A DNA stretch of 64,000 nt from CAIWHR01 sp963773195 (GTDB lineage Bacteria; Pseudomonadota; Gammaproteobacteria; Burkholderiales; Casimicrobiaceae), in contig CAVZAE010000018.1 of the NCBI GenBank assembly GCA_963773195.1, positions 186,001 to 250,000 of the forward strand. Direction: 5' to 3'. Within the stretch, counting starts at the first letter, position 1. Each line of letters begins with the position of its first letter. The translations under genes and the position numbers were made by a program. Shown one piece after another: positions 37,302 to 46,112 of the stretch. The notes below the pieces were generated by a model, which saw only the letters and a program-made list of their open reading frames with translations, was not told the origin of the DNA and searched no databases.

Positions 37302-37727
37302 TTACTTGCCCGCCGGCGCCGCCCGCATCACCCCGACGCCCCCGCGTGACACACCGATCACGCGGGTCGAGGGCTGTATCCCTTGCCCCGGGGCGGCCGA
37401 CCCGTACGGCACGCCTTGCGTCGAGGTCATCGACGGGATGCCGGCAACGATGGCATCGACCGACAGCGCGGTCGACGCGCCCGGCCCCAGTACGAATGTC
37501 AAGGGTGCGCACGGGTCGGTCTCGATGAAGACCAGGTACTCGCCGCGCGCGCGCATCGCGTCGCGATCGGCGGCGGCTTTGGCGCTCGGATCGGTCATGT
37601 CGACCGGGGGCTGCGTGCTGCGATAGATCATGTTGTCGTTGCGGTCGAAAACCTGAAAGCACGTCGCCTGCGCCTGCGCAGAGCCGAGCACGGTCACCGC
37701 GATAATCGCCCATCCCTTGGATTGCAT
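37302..37727 (-). CDS. Exported hypothetical protein
   Basis: A 141-residue protein with a short signal peptide (residues 5-21, cut near AQA). Two features stand out in the mature part: an N-terminal CFQVFDRNDNMIYRSTQPPVDM segment and a C-terminal glycine-rich stretch (GVSRGGVGVMRAAP). The two cysteines (one near residue 23, one in TDPCAP) could form a disulfide. I do not recognise the family. It is 24 bases upstream of the protease gene and may be co-transcribed. Confidence 0.7.
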   Translation of the reverse strand: MQSKGWAIIAVTVLGSAQAQATCFQVFDRNDNMIYRSTQPPVDMTDPSAKAAADRDAMRARGEYLVFIETDPCAPLTFVLGPGASTALSVDAIVAGIPSMTSTQGVPYGSAAPGQGIQPSTRVIGVSRGGVGVMRAAPAGK

Positions 37728-37769
37728 GAGGTTCTCCTTGGTTTCAGTTCGTCACTATCGTACGCGCTC

Positions 37770-38585
37770 TTAGGGCGCGCATTTGCCTGCGTAGCCTTCG
37801 GAGACGGGCGCCTCGGCGGCGGCGGGCGCCATCGCATGGCCGTCGAAGAGGACGGCAATCTGGCCGGGGGTGCCGAGCTTCGCATCGGCGCGTCGCCGCT
37901 CGTTCAGCTGCCGGAAGATGTTCCACTCGTCATGCGCACCGCGGCTCACCGTGGCCGAGGCGCGCAGCGCGTAGTAGCGCCGGAACGCCGCCTTGGTCAG
38001 GCCGCCCTCGACCGCCCTGGCAAATTTCTCGTTAGTCTTCACGCGGTTGTCGAAGTAGGCGTCAAGCTTGGCCATGTCGGAGTTGCCGTCGAAGCGGAAG
38101 TAGCGGGCAAAGTCCTGCGGGCCGGCGAAATACACGAAATCGAAATCACCGAGGCCGTCGGTTCCCTCGAGCAGCGTTGTCCACATCAACATGTAGTCGG
38201 CACCGGTGCCTTTGGGCAGGTCGGCGTCCAGCGTGCCCGGATTGAGCACATAAACGAAATCTGCACCGAAACGTTTCTCGATCCCGTCCTTCGCGGCGAG
38301 GGCCACTTCCGAGTTGACATCGAAGTTGCCGCCTCCGGCCGGCGACAGCGGGACCGACAGGTAGCCCACCGCCTTGCCGGCCTTCCGCTGCTCGGCGATG
38401 AGCGCGCGGAAGCGCTCGACTTTAGCTGCGATCGCCGGCTTGAGCTCGTCATTGACGCAGTAGCAGACGCCGATCTTCGTGCACTCGGTCGCCTTCGCGG
38501 CCAGCGCCGGAGCCGTCGCGAGCGCCGCCGCAAGGCTCGCGGCGAGCCAGGCCGCGCTGGCGGTGAAGCTTCGATCGAGCGCCAC
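37770..38585 (-). CDS. Exported hypothetical protein, GTG start
   Basis: A 271-residue protein. The GTG at 38585 starts a clear signal peptide (FTASAAWLAASLAAALATAPALAA) and has AAGGA about nine bases before it; the frame upstream is not sensible coding sequence. The mature N-terminus has three clustered cysteines (ECTKIGVCYCVNDELKP), then a mixed alpha/beta domain with TGADYMLMWTTLLEGTDGLGDFDFVYFAGP in outline. The family is not recognised. Enzymatic function is possible given the globular composition. Confidence 0.75.
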   Translation of the reverse strand: MALDRSFTASAAWLAASLAAALATAPALAAKATECTKIGVCYCVNDELKPAIAAKVERFRALIAEQRKAGKAVGYLSVPLSPAGGGNFDVNSEVALAAKDGIEKRFGADFVYVLNPGTLDADLPKGTGADYMLMWTTLLEGTDGLGDFDFVYFAGPQDFARYFRFDGNSDMAKLDAYFDNRVKTNEKFARAVEGGLTKAAFRRYYALRASATVSRGAHDEWNIFRQLNERRRADAKLGTPGQIAVLFDGHAMAPAAAEAPVSEGYAGKCAP

Positions 38586-38783
38586 GATGTTCGTCCTTGG
38601 ACAGGGAGCCAATCGCCGGGCGCGGGCCGCGCCCTTGGGCCAAGGCCGCTCGCGCGTCGAGGTTGTGCTGCCAACATAAGCTTCCGCTCCCGCCCTCGTC
38701 AACAGGCCGAATCCGCGGCCCTTGACTTCGAGGGGGCGCGGGCGCTCAATGTTCCCGTCGTTGTCCGCTTGCGGGAGGCAGAC

Positions 38784-39209
38784 ATGGCAATCCGCTCCGT
38801 GCGCTCCGTTGTCGCGAACCAGACGCCGCTTATGGCCCCGAGGACGACGACGGTGCTCGACGCTGCGCACCAGATGAAGGCGCACGGCAAAGGCGCGCTG
38901 CTCGTGGTCGAGGATTCGAAGCTGATCGGCATCTTCACCGAGCGCGATGCGCTGTTCCGCGTCATCGCCGCCGGGCGCGATCCGGCGACGACCCGGCTTG
39001 CCGACGTGATGACACCGCAGCCGCAAACGATCCATCCCGACGAGCCGTTCCTGCACGCGATGCGGATGATGCAGCGCGGCGGCTTCCGCCACCTGCCCGT
39101 CGCGGAGCACGGCCGTCCGCTCGGGATGGTCTCGGCGCGCGATGCGCTCGACGATGACCTCTACGAGCTGTCGGTCAATCTCGAGCAGCGGGAGCACGTG
39201 CTGGAATAG
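38784..39209 (+). CDS. CBS-domain pair protein
   Basis: A 141-residue protein made of two CBS motifs. The first includes TTVLDAAHQMKAHGKGALLVVEDSKLIGIFTERDA in outline, and the second RLADVMTPQPQTIHPDEPF through GFRHLPVAEHGRPLGMVSARD. Such stand-alone pairs bind adenosine nucleotides and modulate other proteins. GGGAGG lies eight bases before the ATG. It is divergent from the exported protein at 37770 and convergent with the small membrane protein at 39229. Confidence 0.9.
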   Translation: MAIRSVRSVVANQTPLMAPRTTTVLDAAHQMKAHGKGALLVVEDSKLIGIFTERDALFRVIAAGRDPATTRLADVMTPQPQTIHPDEPFLHAMRMMQRGGFRHLPVAEHGRPLGMVSARDALDDDLYELSVNLEQREHVLE

Positions 39210-39228
39210 ACCGGATAGACGGGGGAGC

Positions 39229-39456
39229 CTACCCCCGGTCCTCCGGCGGCTCTTTCTGCATCCAGTACGCAAGGCCCGCGCACGCGAGGCCGATCACGCC
39301 CAAGAACGTCCAGAACCAGGCGTAGCCGCGGCTCGCGTCCCGGACGTCGTCGCTCATCGTCGGGTCGATCGACGAAAAGCCGAAGTACGCATAGGCAAGA
39401 CAAACCGCCGCGAACACGAGCGAAAGCCAGAACATCATCTGTGCGGACAGCTTCAT
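39229..39456 (-). CDS. Small two-pass membrane protein, hypothetical
   Basis: A 75-residue protein with two hydrophobic segments (residues 7-26 and 47-65) separated by an acidic loop (SSIDPTMSDDVRDAS). The ATG overlaps the stop of the methyltransferase-like gene by four bases (ATGA), so it is translated in the same transcript. No family recognised. Confidence 0.72.
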   Translation of the reverse strand: MKLSAQMMFWLSLVFAAVCLAYAYFGFSSIDPTMSDDVRDASRGYAWFWTFLGVIGLACAGLAYWMQKEPPEDRG

Positions 39457-40076
39457 CGAACGGCTCCCGGAGACGAGCGTACGGGCCGCGCGGGCGCCTC
39501 TGGAACCCGGTAGAGAAAGAAGCGCGCGCTGGTCTCTCCGGTCGCGCGGATCTTGTCGGTCGAGTCGGCTTCGACGTAGCTCTCGGGCGCCCACGACGGA
39601 AACGGATAGTCGTGGACGACGATGCGCGCGCCGGGGCGCAACTCCGCGCGGAGCTTGCCCTCGACGCCGGCCATCATCGACGGTATGAGATACACGGTCA
39701 CGACAGTCGCCTCGCTCAAGTCGGCGCCGTAGAGGTCGCCCTCGATGAAGCGGACGCGATCGGCGACGCCGGCGGCGCGCGCGTGCTCGCTCGCGAGCTG
39801 CACGAGGGCGCCGTCGATCTCGATGCCGACGGCGCTCCGCGCACCGAAGTGCGAAACGGCGCGGATCGGGATGCGGCCGTCGCCCGAGCCCAGATCGACG
39901 ACCTGGTCGCCAGGCCCCGTATGCGCGAGCTGGAGCATCGTGTCGACCAGCGCATCCGGCGTCGGGACATACGGCGCGGCGGGCTGCCCGAGCGCGCGCG
40001 GCGCTGCGAACGCGGTCGCAAGGGCGAGCGCGCAGACGGGCACGAGCGCGCGACGCGCGCGCGGGCGAAGGATCAT
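39453..40076 (-). CDS. Exported SAM-methyltransferase-like protein
   Basis: A 207-residue protein combining an N-terminal signal/anchor segment (residues 8-30, cut near ALG) with a class I SAM-dependent methyltransferase fold. Motif I is VVDLGSGDGRIPI (60-70), followed by VGIEID and an RFIEGDLYGADL strand. The hydrophobic segment argues that it is either membrane-anchored on the cytoplasmic side or exported. Substrate is unknown. Its ATG is only 12 bases from that of the divergent peptide-binding protein, so the two promoters must overlap one another or the genes. Confidence 0.82.
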   Translation of the reverse strand: MILRPRARRALVPVCALALATAFAAPRALGQPAAPYVPTPDALVDTMLQLAHTGPGDQVVDLGSGDGRIPIRAVSHFGARSAVGIEIDGALVQLASEHARAAGVADRVRFIEGDLYGADLSEATVVTVYLIPSMMAGVEGKLRAELRPGARIVVHDYPFPSWAPESYVEADSTDKIRATGETSARFFLYRVPEAPARPVRSSPGAVR

Positions 40077-40088
40077 CGTGGAGTTATT

Positions 40089-41933
40089 ATGGCACCCATG
40101 ACCCATCGCCCACGCTTGTTCCTGCCGCTACTGCTTGTCGCGTGCCTCCTCGCGTGCGCGGCGCATGCTGCGGACCCGGCCAAGGTGCTGCGGCTCGCGT
40201 CGCCCGACATCGACACGCTCGACGCCCAGGCCTATGCGGACGATCCGTCGTTCCAGGTGCTGATGGCGATCTTCGAGCCGCTCTACGAATGGGACTACCT
40301 CGTGTCGCCGCCGAAGTTCTCGCCGCTGACCGCCGCGGCGTCCCCGGAGGTCACCGACGACGGCAAGACGTGGACGATCCGGCTCAGGAAAGGGATCTAC
40401 TTCACCGACGATCCCGCGTTCGGCGGCAAGCCGCGCGAGCTCACTGCTGACGACTACGTCTACTCGTACAAGCGGTGGATGGACCCGAACGGCCGGCGCG
40501 GCGGCCAGCCGATTCTCACGGATCTGCTGATCGGCGCGCGGCCCGTCGTCGACGCCGCCGCCAAATCGGGCAAGTTCGACTTCGACCGCCCGATCGAGGG
40601 GCTGCGTGCGCTCGACCGCTACACGCTGCAGCTCAAGCTGACCGAGGTCAACTATCCCACGTTGCGCGACACGCTTAGCTTCGTGCCGGCGTCCGCGCGC
40701 GAAGTCGTCGAGGCCGCGGGGCGCGACATCAAGATCCACGCCGTCGGCACCGGCCCCTATCGCCTCAAGGAATGGAAACGCGGCTCGCGTCTCGTGCTCG
40801 AAGCGAATCCGAACTATCGCGAAGCGTACTTTCCGGCGAGCGACGACCCCAAGTACGCGGCGCTCGAGAAGAGCATGAAAGGGAAGAAGATTCCGCGGAT
40901 CGGCACGATCGAGATCGCGATCATGGATGAAGACCTGCCGCGGTTGCTCGAATTCGAGCGCGGCGCGCTCGACGTGATCATCCTGCGCGGTGACGTCGCG
41001 GGGCGGATGCTGACGGAGACTGGCAAGCTCAAGCCCGAGTACGCCGAGCGCGGAATCGTCCGCCACGCGTTTGCGGAGCCGTTCGCGTTCTTCTTCTACT
41101 TCAACATGGAAGATCCCGTGATCGGCGGCTACGAAAAGGAGCGCATCGCGCTGCGCCGCGCGATGGGGCTCGCCGTCGACACGGACGCGCTGATCCGCGT
41201 CGTCTATGCGGGGCAGGGGCTGCCGGCCAGCCAGTTCATTCCGCCGGGTGTGGGCGGCCACGATCCGTCGCTTCCGGCGAAGTCGATATACGACCCCGCG
41301 GCTGCGAACGCGCTGCTCGACCGCTTCGGCTACAAGGCGCGCGATGCGGAAGGCTTCCGCACGACGCCCGACGGCAAGCCGCTCACGATCGTGATGACAC
41401 TGCGCTCGGGCGCCGTGATGCGCGAGGTGCAGACCTTGTGGAAGAAGAATCTGGCGGCGATCGGTCTTCGCACCGACTTCCACGTGACGCCGTTCCAGGA
41501 CGCGATCAAGGAGCTCGAGCAGGGCAAGTTCCAGAGCTACTTCGGCGGCTTCGGCGGCTCGCCATCGGGCTACAACGAGCTCTCGCAGCTGCACAGCCGA
41601 CAGCCGCGGCGCGTCAACGTCACGCAGTTCAAGAATGCCGAGTTCGATCGCGCCGCCGATCGGTTCCTGAAGAGTCCCACGTCGGCGGGCGAGATCGCCA
41701 ACGCGCGCAAGATGACCGAGATCGCCTACACCTACATGCCGGAGCTGCCTGCGCTGTTCCGGCTCGAAAGCCACGTCGTGCAGCCGTGGGTGCAGGGTTT
41801 CGCGCCGCCGATCTTCACGTCGTACTGGAAGTACCTCGACGTCGACCCGGCGCGCCGCGGCCAGGGCGGCGGGGACGGCATCATCGGCAACGGAAACGGG
41901 AACGCCAATGCCAGCAACGCGGCCCGGCCGTAG
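40089..41933 (+). CDS. ABC transporter substrate-binding protein, family 5
   Basis: A 614-residue periplasmic receptor of the peptide/nickel (family 5) class. The signal peptide covers residues 8-28; it may end at a lipobox-like LLAC or at AHA-AD. Family motifs include LDAQAYADDPSFQVLMAIFEPLYEWD, KTWTIRLRKGIYFTDDP and GTGPYRLKEWKRGSRLVLEANPNY, each quoted in outline. The first ATG is 40089, with a second at 40098. It has no permease or ATPase genes beside it, so it is an orphan receptor or partners with the dipeptide transporter near 48-54 kb. The C-terminus ends in an Asn/Gly-rich tail. Confidence 0.88.
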   Translation: MAPMTHRPRLFLPLLLVACLLACAAHAADPAKVLRLASPDIDTLDAQAYADDPSFQVLMAIFEPLYEWDYLVSPPKFSPLTAAASPEVTDDGKTWTIRLRKGIYFTDDPAFGGKPRELTADDYVYSYKRWMDPNGRRGGQPILTDLLIGARPVVDAAAKSGKFDFDRPIEGLRALDRYTLQLKLTEVNYPTLRDTLSFVPASAREVVEAAGRDIKIHAVGTGPYRLKEWKRGSRLVLEANPNYREAYFPASDDPKYAALEKSMKGKKIPRIGTIEIAIMDEDLPRLLEFERGALDVIILRGDVAGRMLTETGKLKPEYAERGIVRHAFAEPFAFFFYFNMEDPVIGGYEKERIALRRAMGLAVDTDALIRVVYAGQGLPASQFIPPGVGGHDPSLPAKSIYDPAAANALLDRFGYKARDAEGFRTTPDGKPLTIVMTLRSGAVMREVQTLWKKNLAAIGLRTDFHVTPFQDAIKELEQGKFQSYFGGFGGSPSGYNELSQLHSRQPRRVNVTQFKNAEFDRAADRFLKSPTSAGEIANARKMTEIAYTYMPELPALFRLESHVVQPWVQGFAPPIFTSYWKYLDVDPARRGQGGGDGIIGNGNGNANASNAARP

Positions 41934-41955
41934 TACAAAGTCGTTGCATGTTTAG

Positions 41956-43623
41956 CTACGGCGGGCTCCAGGCCGTCGTCGGCAGCGCGAGCGGAGCCGG
42001 AAGCCGGAACGCCGGCACCACGCGCTCCGGATCGCGCGGTCCCGGATAGGTGAGCACGTAATTGGCCGCATAGCTCGACTGCGAGTCGGGCTCGAGGGCG
42101 GCGACAACCACGTTGCCGAGCGGCTGATCGAGCGGCACGTAGTAGTCGCCGGCCTTCACCGGGATCGTCGCGTGCTCGAGCGCCACTTCCAGATTGACGA
42201 CGCGGATCGCCGGCTCCTCGTCGTTGCTGCGGACGTCGTCCTTCTTCGCCACGGCGGCGTTCACGATGCGGTAGCGGTCGGCCTCGACATTGCCGTCGGC
42301 CTCGACCCGCTTCACCGCGACCCCTTGATTCGCAAGCCTGAGCGCGGCCGTGAGCTGCGCAGCCGGCAGCAGATAACCGTAGGGGCGCGGCCGCGAGCGC
42401 ACCGGCCGGATCTCGAGCGCCGACATCCAGTCCACATCGACGGGCTTGTCCTGGCCGGTCTCGGGATCGAGCATGAGCAAAGTGTGCCGGCCCGGGGTCA
42501 TCGCCGATGCCACCACGACGTCGCCCTTGCCGGCGGCGGCTGCGGCGTCCTCGCTTGCGCGCCGGACCAGCGCCAGGATCGCGGGCGCGTTCTTCGCCGT
42601 GAGGTCGAGGATCGTCCGGTTCGCAACCAGGTGCGTCTCGACCCGTCGCCGGAAGTGCGCGCGGCCGATGCCAACGCCACGCGACTCGACGAGAAAGCTG
42701 ATCTCGTTCCGGAGCCCAGCGATGTTGCGGCCGGTATCGGGCACGACGCCGCCCATCGACACCTTGAGATCGCTCATGTCGTACGACGTCGCGTAGTACC
42801 ACGACGCCGAGAAGCCGGCGGCCTCGAGCGTCTGCACGAGTGGCGCGCGGAACATCGTCTCGGCGGCCTCGGCAATTGCCGGGGACATGTTCGCCACGGT
42901 GGCGGCCTGGATCATCACGTCGTAGCGCTGGAGGGCGCCGAACTTCTCGAACCAGCGGAGCTTCACGCCGAACTCGTGGCTGTCGACGACGACGGCGGGG
43001 CGGTAGTCGGCGAAGATCCTCCCCAGCGTGCGGCCTTCCGGTGTGGCCTGCAGCAGGTGGTCGCGGTTGACGTCGCCGCCATTGACGAGGCCGCGCGTCC
43101 AATGGCTTGCGCCGTCGGGATTGGCCCGCGGCACGATCAGCACGTTGATGCGGTCGAGCAGCGCGCGCCGTTTGCCGGCAAGCTCCTGGGCGAGCGCGAG
43201 CGCGGCTTCAGCGCCGGCAGGCTCGTTGCCGTGCTGGCCGCCGATGACGAGCACGGTCGGCTTGCCGTTCGCGGCGATCTCGGAGCCGTTGCGCGCGGCG
43301 GGGCGCGCGAAGATCGCGAGCGGGATCGAGCGATCTTCGATCGAACGGCCGGCGATGACGACGCGCATGTCCGGTGCGCGCCGTGCGAGGTCGTCCAGGT
43401 ACTTGAGCATCTCCCCCTGCGCCGTGAAATCGCGGCGCTTCGGCTTGAATCCCGGTGTTGCGAGCGACGCCTCGGGATCGGGAAAGCGTGCGGCGACGGC
43501 GGCCGTCTCGGTGTATTCCATCTCCGGATCGTAGTCCGCACGCACGGGGCCGGCGATGCAGCACAGCGCGGCAGCCGCAGTGCAAGCCGCGAGAACTCGC
43601 AGGAGTCTGTCGAGGGAAACCAT
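41956..43623 (-). CDS. Exported M14 zinc carboxypeptidase
   Basis: A 555-residue periplasmic metallopeptidase. The signal peptide covers residues 7-29. Zinc ligands are visible as His131 and Glu134 in GGQHGNEPAG and His216 in VDSHEFG; the general base is probably Glu in RNEISFLVES. This is the M14 arrangement. The C-terminal 200 residues form an additional beta-rich domain. The frame is open upstream to 43695, but the ATG at 43623 begins the signal. It converges with the peptide receptor gene, suggesting a shared interest in peptides. Confidence 0.9.
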   Translation of the reverse strand: MVSLDRLLRVLAACTAAAALCCIAGPVRADYDPEMEYTETAAVAARFPDPEASLATPGFKPKRRDFTAQGEMLKYLDDLARRAPDMRVVIAGRSIEDRSIPLAIFARPAARNGSEIAANGKPTVLVIGGQHGNEPAGAEAALALAQELAGKRRALLDRINVLIVPRANPDGASHWTRGLVNGGDVNRDHLLQATPEGRTLGRIFADYRPAVVVDSHEFGVKLRWFEKFGALQRYDVMIQAATVANMSPAIAEAAETMFRAPLVQTLEAAGFSASWYYATSYDMSDLKVSMGGVVPDTGRNIAGLRNEISFLVESRGVGIGRAHFRRRVETHLVANRTILDLTAKNAPAILALVRRASEDAAAAAGKGDVVVASAMTPGRHTLLMLDPETGQDKPVDVDWMSALEIRPVRSRPRPYGYLLPAAQLTAALRLANQGVAVKRVEADGNVEADRYRIVNAAVAKKDDVRSNDEEPAIRVVNLEVALEHATIPVKAGDYYVPLDQPLGNVVVAALEPDSQSSYAANYVLTYPGPRDPERVVPAFRLPAPLALPTTAWSPP

Positions 43624-43735
43624 GGCGGCAGCGGGGTCCCCGGAGCGTATCACTTCGGCGGCTGACGACACGCGACCGTTGTAGCGCGGCCGCAACCGCG
43701 CGAGAATGTGGTGGATCGCGCGGAGCTAGGAACGC

Positions 43736-44794
43736 ATGACCTTCGAGACGCCGCAGGCACTGTGGCTGCTCTTTGCACTGCCGCTGCTTGCGGGCCTCTA
43801 CGTGCTGCTCCAGCGGCGCCGGGTAAAAGCCGCGGTTCGGTATGCGAACCTCGACGTCGTGCGCGCCGCGCTCGGTCCCGGGGCGCGCATCCGCAGGCAT
43901 CTGCCGCCGTTCCTGCTGGGCCTCGCGCTCGCCGGACTGATCGTCGCGATGGCGCGGCCGAGCGCGATCATCACGCTGCCCTCCGAGCAACGGACGATCA
44001 TCCTCGCGATCGACGTTTCGCTGTCGATGCGCGCGACCGACGTCGAGCCATCACGCCTCGAGGCAGCGCGCAGCGCGGCGAAGTCGTTCATTGCCGAGCA
44101 GCCGAGCGATGTCCGCATGGGGATCGTGGCCTTCGCAGGCTCGGCATCGATCGTTCAGAAGCCCACCTCCGACCGCCGCGACCTCGACGAGGCGATCGAC
44201 CGCCTGCAGCTCCAGCTCCACACGGCGATCGGCAGCGGCATCATCGTCTCGCTGGCCGCGCTGTTCCCGGAGGACGCCGCCGAACTCGAAGCCGCGAACA
44301 CGAGCGGCCGCCCGCCACGTGACGTGCCGCGCAGCTCCCCGATCGACCGCCCGAAGGCCGAGCCAAAAAAGGAATTCAAGCCGGTGGCGCCCGGATCGAA
44401 CCGCAACTTCGCGATCATCCTGCTGACCGATGGCCGGCGGACGACCGGCCCCGATCCGGTCGAGGCGGCCAAGCTCGCGGCCGACCGCGGAGTCAAGGTC
44501 TACACCGTCGGCTTCGGCAGCTCGCAAGGCGGAACGGCCAACGCCGACGGGATGTCGATCTACATGCGCTTCGACGAGGAAACGTTGAAGGCGATCGCGC
44601 AGGCCACCGCGGCCGAGTACTTCCACGCGGGTACCGGTGCCGATCTTCGCAAGGTCTATGAGACGCTCAACGCCAGATACGTGCTGGAGAAGAAGCAGAC
44701 CGAGATCTCCGCGCTGTTCGCCGCGGCCGCCGCACTCTGCGCCGTGCTCGCCGCGGCACTGTCGGTGCTATGGTTCGGCCGCGTCGGCCGCTGA
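43736..44794 (+). CDS. BatA-like membrane VWA-domain protein (second copy)
   Basis: A 352-residue paralogue of the VWA protein at 33325. It has two N-terminal membrane segments (residues 7-25 and 57-73), the MIDAS motif DVSLS (93-97), LLTDGRRTTGPDP later, and a C-terminal helix ending WFGRVGR. The insertion between the middle strands is Pro/Lys-rich. No MoxR or DUF58 gene is adjacent, unlike the other copy. It is divergent from the M14 peptidase gene. It probably shares the first copy's ATPase partner, but this is an inference. Confidence 0.9.
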   Translation: MTFETPQALWLLFALPLLAGLYVLLQRRRVKAAVRYANLDVVRAALGPGARIRRHLPPFLLGLALAGLIVAMARPSAIITLPSEQRTIILAIDVSLSMRATDVEPSRLEAARSAAKSFIAEQPSDVRMGIVAFAGSASIVQKPTSDRRDLDEAIDRLQLQLHTAIGSGIIVSLAALFPEDAAELEAANTSGRPPRDVPRSSPIDRPKAEPKKEFKPVAPGSNRNFAIILLTDGRRTTGPDPVEAAKLAADRGVKVYTVGFGSSQGGTANADGMSIYMRFDEETLKAIAQATAAEYFHAGTGADLRKVYETLNARYVLEKKQTEISALFAAAAALCAVLAAALSVLWFGRVGR

Positions 44795-44949
44795 CGCGAA
44801 GGGGTCACGCCGCGATTCTTCGCACTTGAAACAGCAGGTCGAGGGGTGGCGCGGACCGCGAGCGACGGCGGCGTTCCGGATTGAGGGGCGTGTAGGACAA
44901 CCCTGCGCAACGTCACCCGAAGGTTGCAATATCCGAGCGAACGCCCATA

Positions 44950-44962
44950 ATGACGTTGTCAT
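44950..44962. promoter_or_regulatory. Inverted repeat ATGAC-GTT-GTCAT before the bactofilin gene
   Basis: The exact reverse complement of the 13-mer at 10060-10072, sharing one more flanking base. It overlaps a CATAAT hexamer at 44947-44952 that could be a -10 box and lies 28 bases before the ATG at 44991. Two occurrences in similar positions suggest a common regulator, which is not identified. Confidence 0.4.
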
Positions 44963-44990
44963 CGCAAGTATTCGCGCACGAGAGGTTGCC

Positions 44991-45632
44991 ATGATCAAGT
45001 TCGGCCGCAACGATCGGATCGACGATCCGAAGCCCGTGAGCCGCGGTGCGCTCAAGCCCGCGCTCTACGATCCCCCGGCAGGATTGACGCCGCGCGCGAC
45101 CGAACCCCCGCGGACGACGCACGCACCGCTGGGCCCCGCGCCCTCGGCAACGACACCCGCGGCTCCGGCCGCTTCCGCGCCCGCTCACTCGGCGCGGCCG
45201 GGGACCGCGCCCGTCGCAGAGCCGGCGGGCAGCAAGCTGCTGGTCGGCGTGAACATCAAGCTCAAGGGCGTCGAGATCAACGACTGCGACGCGCTGGTGA
45301 TCGAGGGACACGTCGAGGCGACCGTGCACAGCAAGGCGATGGAGATCGCCAAGCCGGGAACGCTGCTGGGGACGGTGCTGGTCGAGATCGCCGAGATCCA
45401 TGGCACGTTCTCCGGCGAGCTCACCGCCCGCACGCGGCTCGTCGTCCACGGCACTGGCCGCGTCTCGGGGACGATCCGCTACGGCGAGCTCGTCGTCCAC
45501 CAAGGCGGCGAGCTCAACGGCGACGTCGCGCATCTCGACGCCGCGCATCTCGATGCCGCGGAGAGCGCGACGAAAGGCGCCCGCGTGAGCGCGGCGGGCA
45601 CCGCCGTCGGCGCGACCCACTCGGCACACTGA
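44991..45632 (+). CDS. Bactofilin-family cytoskeletal protein
   Basis: A 213-residue protein with a bactofilin (polymer-forming) core at residues 80-170. Repeating short beta-helix strands are evident (IEGHVEATVHSKAMEI, GTLLGTVLVEIAEIHGTFSGEL, RVSGTIRYGELVVHQGGELNGDV in outline). The N-terminal 75 residues are Pro/Ala-rich and disordered. Bactofilins polymerise without nucleotides and organise cell-envelope proteins. The C-terminus has a HLDAAHLDAAE duplication. The start ATG begins a basic MIKFGRNDR segment, which in bactofilins often binds membrane. Confidence 0.85.
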   Translation: MIKFGRNDRIDDPKPVSRGALKPALYDPPAGLTPRATEPPRTTHAPLGPAPSATTPAAPAASAPAHSARPGTAPVAEPAGSKLLVGVNIKLKGVEINDCDALVIEGHVEATVHSKAMEIAKPGTLLGTVLVEIAEIHGTFSGELTARTRLVVHGTGRVSGTIRYGELVVHQGGELNGDVAHLDAAHLDAAESATKGARVSAAGTAVGATHSAH

Positions 45633-45770
45633 GTTTGGAGCGCACGACGCCGCGCGCGGCTTCCACGCCGCCGAGCTGAATCGGGGCCGAGGCGTCGGCC
45701 GCCTGCGGCGACTCACGTTGGCTCGCTCCCCCTGGCCTTCGGCCGGGGCCCCGGCGAGCCGTTCGCGCCG

Positions 45771-46082
45771 CTAGCGGGGCGGCGTCGCGCTGGCGCCGAA
45801 TTTCCTGGCCGTGAGCCGCTCCACCAGGAGCCGCTCGCAGACCTTGAACGCCAGGTAGAACACGATGCTCAGGACCGCCGACCCGATCAGGTCGACGAGT
45901 TGCTCGAGCGCGCCGTCGGCGATCACCATGAGGCCGTACTCGATGAACAGGTCGATGTTCATCTTGAGGAGCACGAACAGGTTCACCGACGTGATGCCGA
46001 ACAGCAGGAAGAAGCCCACCATGAGTCCGAACGTGAGCCACGCGCGGACATAGAGGAAGTCGAGCCAGGGCTTGGGGATCAC
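45771..46082 (-). CDS. Small membrane protein, hypothetical
   Basis: A 103-residue protein with two or three hydrophobic segments (residues 14-40, 50-60 weakly, and 61-80), an aromatic N-terminus (PKPWLDFLYVRAWL) and a basic C-terminus. The family is not recognised. It follows the reductase gene on the same strand with about 30 bases between, so it may be co-transcribed. Confidence 0.7.
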   Translation of the reverse strand: MIPKPWLDFLYVRAWLTFGLMVGFFLLFGITSVNLFVLLKMNIDLFIEYGLMVIADGALEQLVDLIGSAVLSIVFYLAFKVCERLLVERLTARKFGASATPPR

Positions 46083-46112
46083 GGGAGCGTCTCGCCGAGC
46101 GAACTCACGCCG

